A stretch of 64,000 nucleotides of DNA from positions 158,082 to 222,081 of the forward strand of contig JADDOH010005090.1 in NCBI GenBank assembly GCA_016648135.1, given 5' to 3'. Shown in pieces: positions 1 to 10,255 of the stretch (the stretch's first letter is position 1; every line of letters starts with the position of its first letter). A program made the translations under genes and the position numbers. The DNA comes from Agrypnia vestita. Its lineage: Eukaryota > Arthropoda > Insecta > Trichoptera > Phryganeidae. The notes beneath the pieces were generated by a model that worked only from the letters and a program-made list of their open reading frames with translations, was not told the DNA's origin and made no database searches.

Positions 1-329
1 GTAACCATGAACTATAAATTTAAGAATAGCCCGTTACTTGATATATTCCCCATTTCGGCGTCCACTACTCAATTACCCTCACCATAATTGTAGCCATGCC
101 CCCGTTCAAAGATTGATTTTCGATAGAATTTGCTAGAATAAGTGATGGATAATTAGTTTGCGTCCGTCCTGATGAAAATACAGTGGTATCGAAACCGGTA
201 GATGTAGAGTTACTAGTTATGTGGTTAATAAAAAGTAATTTAATTAAAATTAATATTATGTAAAACCTTATTAGAGGGCCATTACAATCGATGTTTTGTG
301 GTCTATCGTGCCTTAATTACTGAAATTAT
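1..329. other. AT-rich non-coding DNA, nothing recognised
   Basis: I see no open frame with protein-like composition, no terminal repeats and no RNA gene in this left edge. It may include the upstream, more decayed part of the LINE fragment that follows. Confidence 0.4.
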
Positions 330-672
330 GCAGAGCATTGGTTTGTATGTTCCTGACAATTAAATTAGACATTGTCAGCATAGATTGTTTCACATTCCAA
401 TATACAGGACCAACCTGCCGATGGTTATGCCTGTTGGAAGAGCTACAGCTATGCTGAACAAAATCGCTTTGGGTATTGACATATTCCATGTATATGAAGG
501 GGTTTTCCGAAGCAGGATTCTCCTACACCTTTGACCAGATTTTATATATTAATTAATTAAGTATTCTTATTTTGATAAATACGTATATATACCTTCATAA
601 TATACCTGCATTGAATATTATGTTTGTAATGTACATATTATTGAATAAATAAATAAATTGAATTGAATTAAT
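330..672 (+). mobile_element. LINE 3' end fragment (CR1/Jockey-group)
   Basis: Reading + from about 340 gives the typical C-terminal tail of a CR1/Jockey-group ORF2: a GLYVPDN-like segment, then RLFHIPIYRTNLP, then VGRATAMLNKIA and IDIFHVYEGVF, closed by a stop near 535. An in-frame TAA follows GLYVPDN, so this copy is dead. The remaining ~135 bases are the 3' UTR, ending in a simple AATAAATAAATTGAATTGAATTAA-like tail as LINEs do. Upstream domains (endonuclease, RT core) are absent, as expected for a 5'-truncated insertion. The family assignment rests on the RTN...LN...DIF pattern only. Confidence 0.6.
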
Positions 673-2944
673 ATCGTGCGTTTAAATAATCTTTACTAGA
701 TTGCAAAGTCCGCACATCGACGTGGGATTATGTATAAATTTCGGTCATATTAAGATTTATTTTATGATTTACGTCGGGTGATCTGACGTATTTGTCGGTT
801 AATTATAATTAATCGTCGAAAACTGTGCATTTGAAAACACCCATGTACAGTGTACGGCGCTTGATATACGGTTTTATTATTCAAATTATGATGTCGAAAG
901 TATTAGCGATAATATATTAAATTGATTTATTTAAAGCCTTGTACTTCCCGAAAATGAGAGATTTTTTTTTTGGATACGTATCATATTAGTTGGGTCCTAT
1001 AAAAATGTATTTTTCTTGCTTCTTGATATGAAATCGCGGATCTTTAAAGAATTTGATTTACTACACATAAACACGACGCACAAAGGTTGGAAATTAGATT
1101 CTGTGCGCGCAAAATTCAAAAAACGAAAGTCGTACTAAAAATAAAATATATGCAGCGAAATAAACTTAGTTCCTTGTGTAATTGAGTCCCATTAATAGTT
1201 AATTACCAATAATAAACCCCTCGTGTCTAGTCGAGCAGGTAGTGACATGTTGTTGCAAAAAAATAAAGTTGAGTTATTGTCAGCCGGATACGAGTGTTTG
1301 TACCAAAGTGTTTGTACGATGTGTTTATATTTTTGAACTTTGTTCTTCGAACTATGGAATCGATAAACTAAGGTAACTTTTTTTCAAATATAATCCACAT
1401 TTTTATTCAATTAATATTCTACAAAGCCACGATTTGTTTTTAACAAAATAACGTAATTTTTTTCTGCATGCTTTAGACTGCCAAAACTGGGATTGACCTG
1501 TATGATTCTAATTGTTGTAAACTATCGTTCTATAATACCTTGGCTACAGATTTGAAATCAATCGGAGTGCACTTCGGTACGCCTGTATTCAGAATTTATT
1601 TATTTTTCAGCCTCGGATTACCAAGGAAAAAACTGTTTGGAACATGGTTAAAGGAGCGAGACTTTTCTAAAATAATCTGTTTTAAGGGCGATTAATACAA
1701 CAAGGTATCATAAAAAACTTGAAACTGGATCAATTGTGGACGTCATAAAGACAAGTTTACAATTAAATATAAAGTATGGTTAGGTGGTATAATCAAGTTT
1801 TCAATACTACATTTAATTTATTTTTGATATCTTTAAATTGGTTTATTATTATTGTTAAATGGGTATAAAATACAAATAAACACTAAAATAATTTCGCTCG
1901 CTCAGATTGTGTTTTCCGACCACTGTGCGACGTAGAGAGCGGTCTCAGACAAAATTCATGGACTAACGTTTAAATAAAGTAGATTATTAATATTTGTTGC
2001 GTTCGTAAGGGAAAGGAAGATGGTCAGAGAGGAGGCATTTACAAGGAGAGGGTGTATATTTCACAACCCTTGCTCGCGTACAAAATCGTAGAGGTTTAAT
2101 AACAAGTCTCTTGCTGGTACGAGTACGTGGCTCCCGTCGAGTACATCTACGAGAGTTGGTTCAATTGACAATAATAATTTAGTTATATATTTTAAGAATC
2201 TATAGTTTAATTTACAGAAACTCATTGACCAGAAACTTATAAATATTCATTGCGGTTTGTCAACCAGATGCCATTGAATAGGAGATCTCGAACTATATAT
2301 TTAATCCTCCATTTATATAATATATTATTAAGTGTGATTAATGATTAAGTTAGAGGTAAATATGGTTATATTACGGATGATAACCATTGACCAGGAGTAT
2401 TCAAATACGAATGTTATATATTTTTAAATGTTCAAAGTTTTTTTGAGAAACAATGTGGAAATTCATTTGTAATATATTACATATGAATCGAATTGAAGAA
2501 CACTGTTGTTTTCCAGTATTTATTTAATTTAATTATAAAAATGTTTTCAAAATCACTCCCTTTATCGATAACAAATTTTCAACTTTTGTTTTTAATTTAG
2601 TTGAAACTTTGTTATTGATAATGAGAGTTATCTCGAAAACGTTTAAACAACAAAATAAAATATATAGTGGAAAAAAAACAGTGTTTTTCAATTTGGTTCA
2701 TATTGAATATATTTTTATTTATTTGTAGAGAAACCTTCGTATTTTGCTGGTACCAAGATGAATGAGTGTATTTAACATCCATTCTTAAATGATTTTTAAT
2801 TAATAAATTAGGCAGGAAAATACGGTTTTATTATAATGGTATGTATATTGAAAACACTTAAAAACTGTTTTGTCAATTCAATCCATAGAAGTAGTGCAGA
2901 TAGGATTATCTTTTAATAATGTGTAATTTAATTAAGATAAATTA
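673..2944. other. AT-rich intergenic DNA
   Basis: No coding region, RNA gene or complete transposon is recognisable. A weak imperfect hairpin lies near 2,561-2,625 (arms about 22 nt around a TTGTTTTTAATTTA-type loop). Otherwise the sequence is unremarkable. Confidence 0.4.
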
Positions 2945-3140
2945 TAGTCTCACAGAGACGAAGCTATTTATATGAGAAACGTGTACTAAAATATTTATAC
3001 GGTGACTGGTATCAGCTGGCTGAAGTGATCACTCTACACTATGCAACGCTTAACATTTCCATCGTAATAATATCCGCACATTATCAAATTATTAGAGTTG
3101 TATATATGTTCCAAATTAAAACCTTCCAAATATTTGAAGG
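2945..3140 (+). repeat. Diverged arm of the TCTCACAGAGACGAA repeat family
   Basis: It starts TCTCACAGAGACGAAGCT, carries GTGATCACT, and continues to TTGTATATATGTTC. These blocks occur in the same order as in one arm plus loop of the perfect inverted repeat at 58,446-58,871. Other copies are at 5,218-5,455 and 47,889-48,090. It is a single, old arm with no mirrored partner next to it. The class of the element is unknown. Confidence 0.6.
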
Positions 3141-4061
3141 GACTATGTTAGGGACATCTGTAGACCTTCTCATTTCGCAGCTGGTATATGTGATAATCTT
3201 CCGAATTATTTAAAATATACACCAGAATACGCCTTAAAATCAGTATTTACAATTTTTTGACTCCTTTTATGGACCAATAGGTATACCTACCTATTATATG
3301 TTTTTTTAAAAATATTTTTCTACTATGGGACTATTAATTAATTAGTATTTTAATCTTTTATAATAAACAACATTTTTTTCGTCTTCTTCTTTACTTTGCA
3401 CTTATCAAAGTAGTCTTGGTATTTGAATAATTTTGCATTTTTGCCCATTGATAATGCTGCCAATGCAGTAAAAATGATTTGATGTCATTTTCCTCGATTT
3501 ATTACCGTATGGAATTGAAGATTGGTAGAAGCAAACGACCATGCTTTTTTCTTCCATTTCATTAATCCAGAGAGATAAAAACTCATATTTATCACTATTA
3601 ATTTTTTATTCTATCAATATACCTATATTATGATAACAGTCTTCAAAATAGTTAAAAATCAGTCTTAAACTATAATATTTTCTATGTTTGGAACATAATT
3701 AACATTGTACTTATTATAAGGTGATCGTCTGGAAATCCAGTTTAACATCGGCGAGAATTTTTTCTTGTAAATAAATTAGTTAATTATAACATTTTAACTT
3801 CAATAAATTAAAATAATGAATATTATTCCTTCAAAATGAATACAAAAAAAATCAAAGACTTATTCAAAGTTCCTGATTTCAGCTATAACCAAGAAACAGC
3901 ATATTTATGACAATAAATACAATGTGTCTTGATTAAATAGCTTTAATCTGGAATTTTGAATAAATATTTGATTTTTTCTGTATTTATTTCAATATCAAAG
4001 TCAACCAATTTGTTTAAACTATGGAAAAGGGTTATTAAAATCACATCAAAATGTTTAAAGT
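3141..4061. other. AT-rich intergenic DNA
   Basis: I see no gene or recognisable element between the diverged repeat arm and the SINE at 4,062. Confidence 0.4.
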
Positions 4062-4240
4062 AGCCTGTTGGTGTGGTGGTCATGACGCTTGCCTAGTGGT
4101 CTGATGGTCGGTGATTTGAGTCCCATTTCAGGACACCAGCAAGTTTATCCCATTGTCATAGCACAAGCGTATTTTGAAAATAGTTTGAATATTGATTCGA
4201 CACATATTTCATGTAAAAAATAAGTAAATAAATAAAACTT
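4062..4240 (+). mobile_element. tRNA-derived SINE, copy 1
   Basis: It has a tRNA-like head with an A-box-like TGTTGGTGTGGTGGTCATGA and a B-box-like GATTTGAGTCCC, then a body CACCAGCAA...GCACAAGCGT...TTGAAAATAGT...ATATTGATTCGACACAT and an A-rich tail. The same head and body occur at 11,806, 15,350, 36,383 (plus) and 54,440-54,625 (minus). The tail and the dispersed copies argue against a real tRNA gene. Confidence 0.75.
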
Positions 4241-4323
4241 AATAAATACTTATAAATTAGTAAGTGTCGTTTAAAAAATACGTGTATTTTGCATGTATGG
4301 AACTTAATAAATAAATATTAAAG

Positions 4324-4523
4324 AATTTTTAATAAGCAATTAGAAAAAACATACAGAAAAAATCAAATTAACGAAAAAATATTTTAACTGTCACCTCCAA
4401 TTCTATCCGGCAATATTCCAGGATAGAATTGGAGGTCCGTGGTTCGAGTCCCGGTGACAGTTAAAATATTTGTTCGTTAATTTGATATTTTCTGTATGTC
4501 TTTTCTAATTGATTAATAAAAAT
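4324..4523. repeat. Nested palindrome with an embedded tRNA-like B box
   Basis: Outer arms of about 70 nt (4,324-4,395 and 4,452-4,523) are near-perfect inverse copies. Inside lies a second hairpin formed by CTCCAATTCTATCC and GGATAGAATTGGAG. The right side of the interior carries GGTTCGAGTCCCGG, a good RNA polymerase III B box. No protein can be read from it. It may be a foldback MITE that captured part of a tRNA or SINE. Confidence 0.65.
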
Positions 4524-4990
4524 TGTTTAATAATTCACAGATCTTTGTTCTGAAATTGCAACTTTACAAAAAGAATGTGTTTTCTTTAATAAATAAATTT
4601 TAATTCATTTTTGTCCCATACAAAATGAAAGAGAAGCTCTGATGAAAATTTCGTACGCATCGCCAGACAATCGCGATTTTTCGACATGATTGAAATCGTG
4701 ATCTTATATGATCATTTAATTTACTTGTTGCAAACACAGCCAGCACTGTACGGATAGTCGCAGACGCTGAGGCTCGGGTTGAAGTGGAGTGTGGCCGGAC
4801 AGCTCATCGGGTAGGCCTTGCCCCAAGAGCAGGTGTAGAACTTGGCGCAGTCGGACTGGTGCGCGAGGTGCACGGCCAGGCCGTGGGGGTCGTGCACGGG
4901 GCAGGCGGGGACGGGGTCTGTAGGCTTGCAGGACCCTGGCGCGGGGGGCACTTCGAGGCCTGGGCCGCCGCTCTGTGCCCAGGTGCAGGT

Positions 4991-6483
4991 CTGAAAAAAT
5001 AAACATGTAGCATGAGGGAGTAAATAAATTTGAAAATAATATTTCTGGCGTATACTTGGGTAATGATAGAAATTCGAATGAATTCAATTAGACAAGATAA
5101 AGTATATAGCTGAAAAACTCAAAATCAATATAGATATCTCATTTAGCGACATCTGTGGTTATTCAAGGGGAAGGAAAAAGCTTTGGTGGTAGCCCCTAGG
5201 GGATCGTTAGAACTACATGTGAAACGTGGCGCAAAAATTTAATATATATACAACCTCCAAAAAATTAATAGACATGATATTCTATCATTAGTGGAAAAGG
5301 CGAACGTTACATATGTGTAAAGTGATCACTTAAGCCAACCGTGCGATAGGTCGTAAGTCCTATGGCCACCCAAAAAAGACTTCTACACCTACTCTCCCGT
5401 GAAAAAATACGGTTTCGTCTCTGTGAGACATCTATAATAAACATGAAATAAAATTTATATTGTATTAATAAAATATAGACGTACATTCACTCCAGAAGCT
5501 TGAAAGCCGAATAAAAAATATAACCATGTATAAAAATATTTATTTATTTATTGTAATAGATTTGAGGAACATTTGTCGCGATGAATGACGAAAACAGAGA
5601 GTGTGATAGAAAAATTGATCATATAAGGACGCGCGCTTTTTAGGCGCGCGCTTTGTGTATCGAGACTCGACCGCCATTGATCATCGTTATATTTGCCGTA
5701 TCATTGTAATACGAGATTTATTGTAACCGCAATAAAAGACCCAGAAGAAACACGGCGTGTTTAATCAAAGCCCAAAATATCACAACAAGCAATATTAACA
5801 GTTTTAATAATTATAATATTAGAGCATTTTGTAAAATGCGTAGACCAATGAAAAATATTAACAAATGCTTAAGGCGCAGTAATTTGAGACCAAAGTTGGA
5901 TAAGGGAGTATTTTTATGTTACTTAATAAATTATAAACAATAGCGACTGATAACGAAAAGTACATGAAGAAATGAGTTTTGGGGGAGGGAGTGAGAAATG
6001 AGAAATGAAAACTTGGCAACATAGATCTGGGTTCAAATAATCAATTTCTCTTCTTAATTAAATTTTAAATAGAAAATATATTTTTAACTTTGGGTGTAAT
6101 GTTCACAGTATCAGAGATATACGACATCAAAGATTGCATTTTTATCAATATTTCTAGATTATTTTTTTGTAAAACGTTAGACTATAACGAAAGTAATCTA
6201 ATCAAATATAAAAAGGTTATGACATATTTTTTTGACTTGGAATAACGCGAATAAATTTTTGATATTCCATGTAAATTACTAAAAAGATAATCCAAGATTT
6301 TAGGGAAAATAACCCAGAAATATTTTTAAAAAATGCTAATATATATCTCGCTTATCCCCGTAAGTGACGATATTTCGCGCAAAGTGTAAAGAATATTTTC
6401 TATTCAAAATTGAATAACGAAGACTCCCCCGAAGTTTTTGTAACTAGCTAAGAGACACCCTATATAAGTATTCTTCAACATAC
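4991..6483. other. Gene A intron 3
   Basis: The intron runs from a GTATG donor at 6,483 to a TTTTTTCAG acceptor at 4,991. It holds the diverged repeat arm at 5,218-5,455 and otherwise AT-rich DNA. Around 5,620-5,660 the sequence repeats a short GCGCGC-rich motif of no clear meaning. Confidence 0.6.
5218..5455 (-). repeat. Arm of the TCTCACAGAGACGAA repeat family in gene A intron 3
   Basis: It matches the right arm of the 58,446-58,871 palindrome: AAAGTGATCACTTAAGCCAACC, a CATAAGTCCT-like block, CTTCTACACCTACT and TTCGTCTCTGTGAGA in the same order. It extends into the loop-type sequence TATATATACAACCTCC. It is a diverged single arm. Confidence 0.65.
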
Positions 6484-6819
6484 CTTATACTGGGAGTCTC
6501 ATAACAGGTCGGCAGGGCAGCTGAAGAGGCTCAGCTCATGATTGGCGCAGACATAGAACTTGTTGCTGTCGGTCTCGTGGGGAGAGAACACATTGTTCAC
6601 GGGGCAGTACTGTGAGTTAAATAAACACAATGAGTATTAAAAATGATTAAAAGTCGGTTAATAAACATATATCATATGTGGGGTATAAAAGCAAAGGCAG
6701 CAATATCAAAAACATTAAAAAAATGTTTTGAATACAGTCACCGAGGATTACGAATTTAAAATGTAATAAATTCTAGATTTCATGTATCTATCCTTTCAAA
6801 AATCAATGTCTGTCTGTTC

Positions 6820-7790
6820 TCAATACAAATTTACACCGTTTGTCCGATTCGAGTCAAAATTTACATACTTATGCTTTAGGACCCGGCGGGTAACATATGC
6901 GACATTTCCCTCCTATTCTTTTATTCCTTCCCTTCCCTGATATATTTTCAATGCAAATCTGTACAGTTTGACCGATCGGACTCAAAATTTGGAAACTTAT
7001 TCTTAAGGTCTCGGCGGGTAACATATGCGACATTTCCCTCCTATTCTTTTAATCCTTCCCCTCCCCTGATATATTTTCAATGCAAATCTGTACAGTTTGA
7101 CCGATCGGACTCAAAATTTGGAAACTTATTCTTAAGGTCTCGGCGGGAAACATATGCGACATTTCCCTCCTATTCTTTTAATCCTTCCCCTCCCCTGATA
7201 TATTTTCAATGCAAATCTGTACAGTTTGACCGATCGGACTCAAAATTTGGAAACTTATTCTTAAGGTCTCGGCGGGTAACATATGCGACATTTCCCTCCT
7301 ATTCTTTTAATCCTTCCCCTCCCCTGATATATTTTCAATGCAAATCTGTACAGTTTGACCGATCGGACTCAAAATTTGGAAACTTATTCTTAAGGTCTCG
7401 GCGGGTAACATATGCGACATTTCCCTCCTATTCTTTTAATCCTTCCCCTCCCTGATATATTTTCAATGCAAATCTGTACAGTTTGACCGATCGGACTCAA
7501 AATTTGGAAACTTATTCTTAAGGTCTCGGCGGGTAACATATGCGACATTTCCCTCCTATTCTTTTAATCCTTCCCCTCCCCTGATATATTTTCAATGCGA
7601 ATCTGTACAGTTTGACCGATCGGACTCAAAATTTGGAAACTTATTTTTAAGGACTCGGCGGGTAACATAGGCAACATTTTCCCCTATTTTCTTACTTCCC
7701 TTCCCCTCCCCCTGACACATTTTCGTTGAAAATCTGCAAAACCTGCAAATCTATACCGTTCGAATCAAAACTTTGTTTCCTGCTAGAAAT
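6820..7790. repeat. 129-bp minisatellite in gene A intron 2
   Basis: The marker TCGGCGGG recurs at 7,011, 7,140, 7,269, 7,398, 7,526 and 7,655, with a CCGGCGGG variant at 6,883. The period is therefore 129 bp (one unit 128). Five inner units are almost identical and the outer units are diverged, as in unequal-exchange arrays. Each unit contains ACATATGCGACATTTCCCTC and GACCGATCGGACTC. There are no direct-repeat/spacer alternations, so this is not CRISPR. Confidence 0.95.
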
Positions 7791-8137
7791 TTATTTCCAG
7801 CTAGTTTTCTATAAATTTATAGGCTTTGTTACCCAAAAAATTTCAAATTCAGTACATAATAAATTAGTAATCCTCGAGGACTGCATTTTTTTTGTATATT
7901 GCTGCCTTTGAAGGCCGTACATGTTCTTTGCCAGTTTACCAACTTAAAGGTATTGATACTCCCCCATTTGTAGGGCACGTTTATATATTACATTATATAT
8001 ACATTATGAATACGAAAAAAATGTCTGTAGTATATTGAATACAGCCTGTATTTAATATACTCTCACTTTGCGGTTTGACATATAAGATTAAAAAACCAAG
8101 TCACTTAAACTAAGTTATTTAAACTAACAGTTAGTAC

Positions 8138-8176
8138 TGCCCTGATGAAGCTTGAGTTGAGCGAAACCTGTTGGCG
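8138..8176 (+). ncRNA. Hammerhead ribozyme motif, Penelope-type
   Basis: Core CTGATGA (8,142-8,148), a bulged A, stem II GCUU/GAGC with loop GAGUU (150-162), GAA, then the minimal stem III AC-CU-GU and cleavage triplet GUU (8,170-8,172). Stem I pairs TGCC (8,138-8,141) with GGCG (8,173-8,176). The order (stem I, CUGAUGA, stem II, GAAA, two-base-pair stem III, NUH) is the type-I minimal hammerhead known from Penelope-like elements. Downstream CAGAGTGATTTTGTTTTTTA resembles the DNA after the other two hammerheads here. H17 is U, which cleaves more weakly than C or A. It lies in gene A intron 2 on the antisense strand. Confidence 0.65.
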
Positions 8177-9076
8177 TGGTATTTAATTAAACCCGTGGTT
8201 TATATACAGAGTGATTTTGTTTTTTAATACACATAAATCACAGTAATGGCCATGGTATTGGCTCTTTTGAAAATAAAATTTTAAAACATTAGTATTTAAA
8301 TATGATTAAATTATACTACAATTTTCCAAATCAATTTGCACAGTTTGTTAGCCCTGTTTTCGCGTAAATCTTTTCATAGTAAAATGGCAACTCAAATTGA
8401 GCACAAATCAACTATCAATTGTGAAATTGACTGTCGCTGGAGAAGGTGGTTGCCAATTTGAAAAATAAACCTAAAAACACTTTATATTTAAAAACGTATG
8501 GTGTAAAAGCATCAAACACGGCGGGAAACTCAGTCACCGTATTAATAAGAACCAATCAAAAAGATTTATATGTATACTACTAAAAAAATGCTTACTTTTT
8601 CACGTGCCTCTTCATGAGCTGATGATACAACCAGACCGATCAAAAGGAAGCTGAATACGGCTGAAAATAAAATAAAAGTAACTATTATTTGCAAGGAAAG
8701 TCTAAAGACTAATTATTTCATTCTAAGATATCAGATATTCCCTATAATTTCTTTATGCGTATAAATTAAATTATTTCATTATTTAATACATAGAATTATT
8801 TGCTTCGTTTTATTATCATTAACAGTTTTATTTATTATTGAGATGTTTACTGATACGTACAATGATGAAAAATTACTTTTCGTTTTTATGGTTGAATATT
8901 ACTTTATACTAAGGCCTCGGGTACGATACAAGCGGCGAGCGGCAGAGCTTCAGAGCGTCAATGCGCCCGAGTAGTGGGGAATGCATTGACAGCAGAGCAG
9001 TGAGCTTAGTTATCGTGGTCGTAGTATATTATTTAATAGCGAATATTAAAAGATTATTTTTTAATACTTTTATAAA

Positions 9077-9566
9077 GGGTGTAACAGACAAAGCTCGTCC
9101 ATAATACTTTACAGGTGGGTTCCTGCCGTGATTATGAATAAAAAATGTTCAAGTAACCACGATCAAGCAATATCAATAGTTAAGGGGATATGACATCAAA
9201 TAATGCATTTTTTTTTATATTTCGTATTTTTTTTGCAAAACGTTAGACTATTATTACAGTTACTTAAATCTTCTATGAAAAATTCATTCCTTTTAATACA
9301 AGTCAAATAAAAGGATAAAAATCTTCCAATTCCAATTTGTTTTTTTTAAGGGTTTTTCTTATTTTATTTAACTTGTATTGAAACGAACGATTTTTCGTAA
9401 TGGTACTTAGAAGTGTAAAAAATAAGTAAGAATTATTGAAAAAAAAAAGATATTGCATAACTCCATAACTATTGCTATTAAAGTCATGGTTGCTTGAACA
9501 TTTTCGAATCACAATCACGGCAGGAATCCACCTATAAAGTAAGGTGGACTTGCTCTGTTACTCCTG
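9077..9566. mobile_element. MITE with TGTAACAGA terminal inverted repeats; site of the duplication breakpoint
   Basis: The left end GGGTGTAACAGACAAAGCTC and the inverse of the right end (AGGAGTAACAGAGCAAGTCC) match. The subterminal blocks TTCCTGCCGTGATTATG and GGTTGCTTGAACATTTTCGA are also mirrored. It lies in intron 1 of gene A. Homology between the two tandem units starts in its middle (about 9,338), and only its right half is present at 22,665-22,915. A decayed relative is at about 17,930-18,060 in gene B intron 2. Confidence 0.7.
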
Positions 9567-9888
9567 CATATGGCTGAGTGACGAGTTTAAATTAATGTTT
9601 TGAATGTGTTGACTAGACGAGACCACCTAAAAATAAAACTAAATTGTTTGGGTAACTACTAATGAGAATAAATTAAATATTTTTGTCAAAAAATTATACT
9701 CGATGAGCGAATTATCAAAAAAATATTTTATGCATATAGTCATTTACACGGATATAAAATATATTATTTTTTATAATAATTTGATAAAATTTGTAAAGGA
9801 ATAAAATTTTTGTCAACTCTTACCGAACATGTTTTCTGTAGTAGCACAGATTTTTTTTGCAATTTGTATTATACAGTGCCGTTAAATA

Positions 9889-9926
9889 ACTGATACAAAT
9901 AACTCTGATAAGTCTTCGTATATATA
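9889..9926 (-). promoter_or_regulatory. Core promoter of gene A (TATA + Inr)
   Basis: On the minus strand TATATATA (9,919-9,926) precedes an arthropod initiator TCAGT (9,889-9,893), with its A at 9,891 about 31 nt below the inner TATA. The ATG follows about 60 nt later. The paralogous promoters at 23,261, 16,339 and 37,285 keep the same arrangement. Confidence 0.6.
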
Positions 9927-10114
9927 CAGTAAAATTGTTACTTATCATTTTTTCCAAGTATTCAAGGAATTGCCTAAACGACATCCGTGATAACAATCAC
10001 AGAATCTATATCTATTTAATAATGGCAGGAAACAAATGTTAGTAAATAATACAAAAAAAAGTGATAAAGTGATACTGATATCTTGATTAAATGAGATTAG
10101 ATTAATTTTTTTTT

Positions 10115-10255
10115 GGGAAACCTGGCCAGAGCCATCAAGTCTGAAAAAAGACTCGATTCAGACATATTGTGATCTCACCAGGAATCGAAACCGGGACCGC
10201 TGAAATGAGAAGCCAGTGTCATGCCCACCGGATATGCACGGTACGTACCTTTAAA
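10115..10255 (-). mobile_element. tRNA-like SINE fragment on the minus strand
   Basis: Read on the minus strand it has a tRNA-like head ending in the B box GGTTTCGATTCCTGG, with an A-box-like GGTGGGCATGACAC about 45 nt upstream, then TGAATCGAGTCTTTTTTCAG. The duplicated copy is at 23,487-23,630. It could be a SINE head without its tail. Confidence 0.5.

Larger units (their letters stand above)
4721..9830 (-). pseudogene. Chitin-binding peritrophin-A gene A, interrupted by a premature TGA
   Basis: Four minus-strand exons match genes B and C: 9,824-9,830 (ATG TTC G), 8,596-8,660 (rest of signal peptide), 6,484-6,609 (first CBM14 module) and 4,721-4,990 (second module, stop TAA). All have GT..AG borders and the phases join. 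The N-terminus MFAVFSFLLIGLVVSSA is a signal peptide. Exon 4 has the CBM14 pattern ...HQSDCAKFYTCSWG...LHFNP...CDYPYSAGC and ends VCNK. In exon 3, codon 61 is TGA (6,499-6,501) where gene B has TGG, in the conserved CPANLVW position, so translation would stop before module 2. Everything else is intact, and exon 4 is GC-rich and open over 89 codons. This is either a very young pseudogene, a polymorphism or a sequencing error. If read through, the product would be 155 aa. Predicted role (family knowledge): secreted chitin binding in peritrophic matrix or cuticle. Confidence 0.75.

Noticed and set aside
4784..5087. Open frames antisense to or out of frame with exon 4 of gene A
   Set aside because: They are created by the high GC content of the real exon; only the frame with the CBM14 pattern and matching splice acceptor is supported.
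6499..6501. In-frame TGA as selenocysteine or programmed readthrough
   Set aside because: The aligned residue in the paralogue is tryptophan, not cysteine, the next base is G rather than the favourable C, and I see no SECIS-like hairpin downstream.
6820..7790. Regular repeats that might suggest a CRISPR array
   Set aside because: Units are 129 bp and identical throughout, with no unique spacers, no cas genes and a eukaryotic context; it is a minisatellite.
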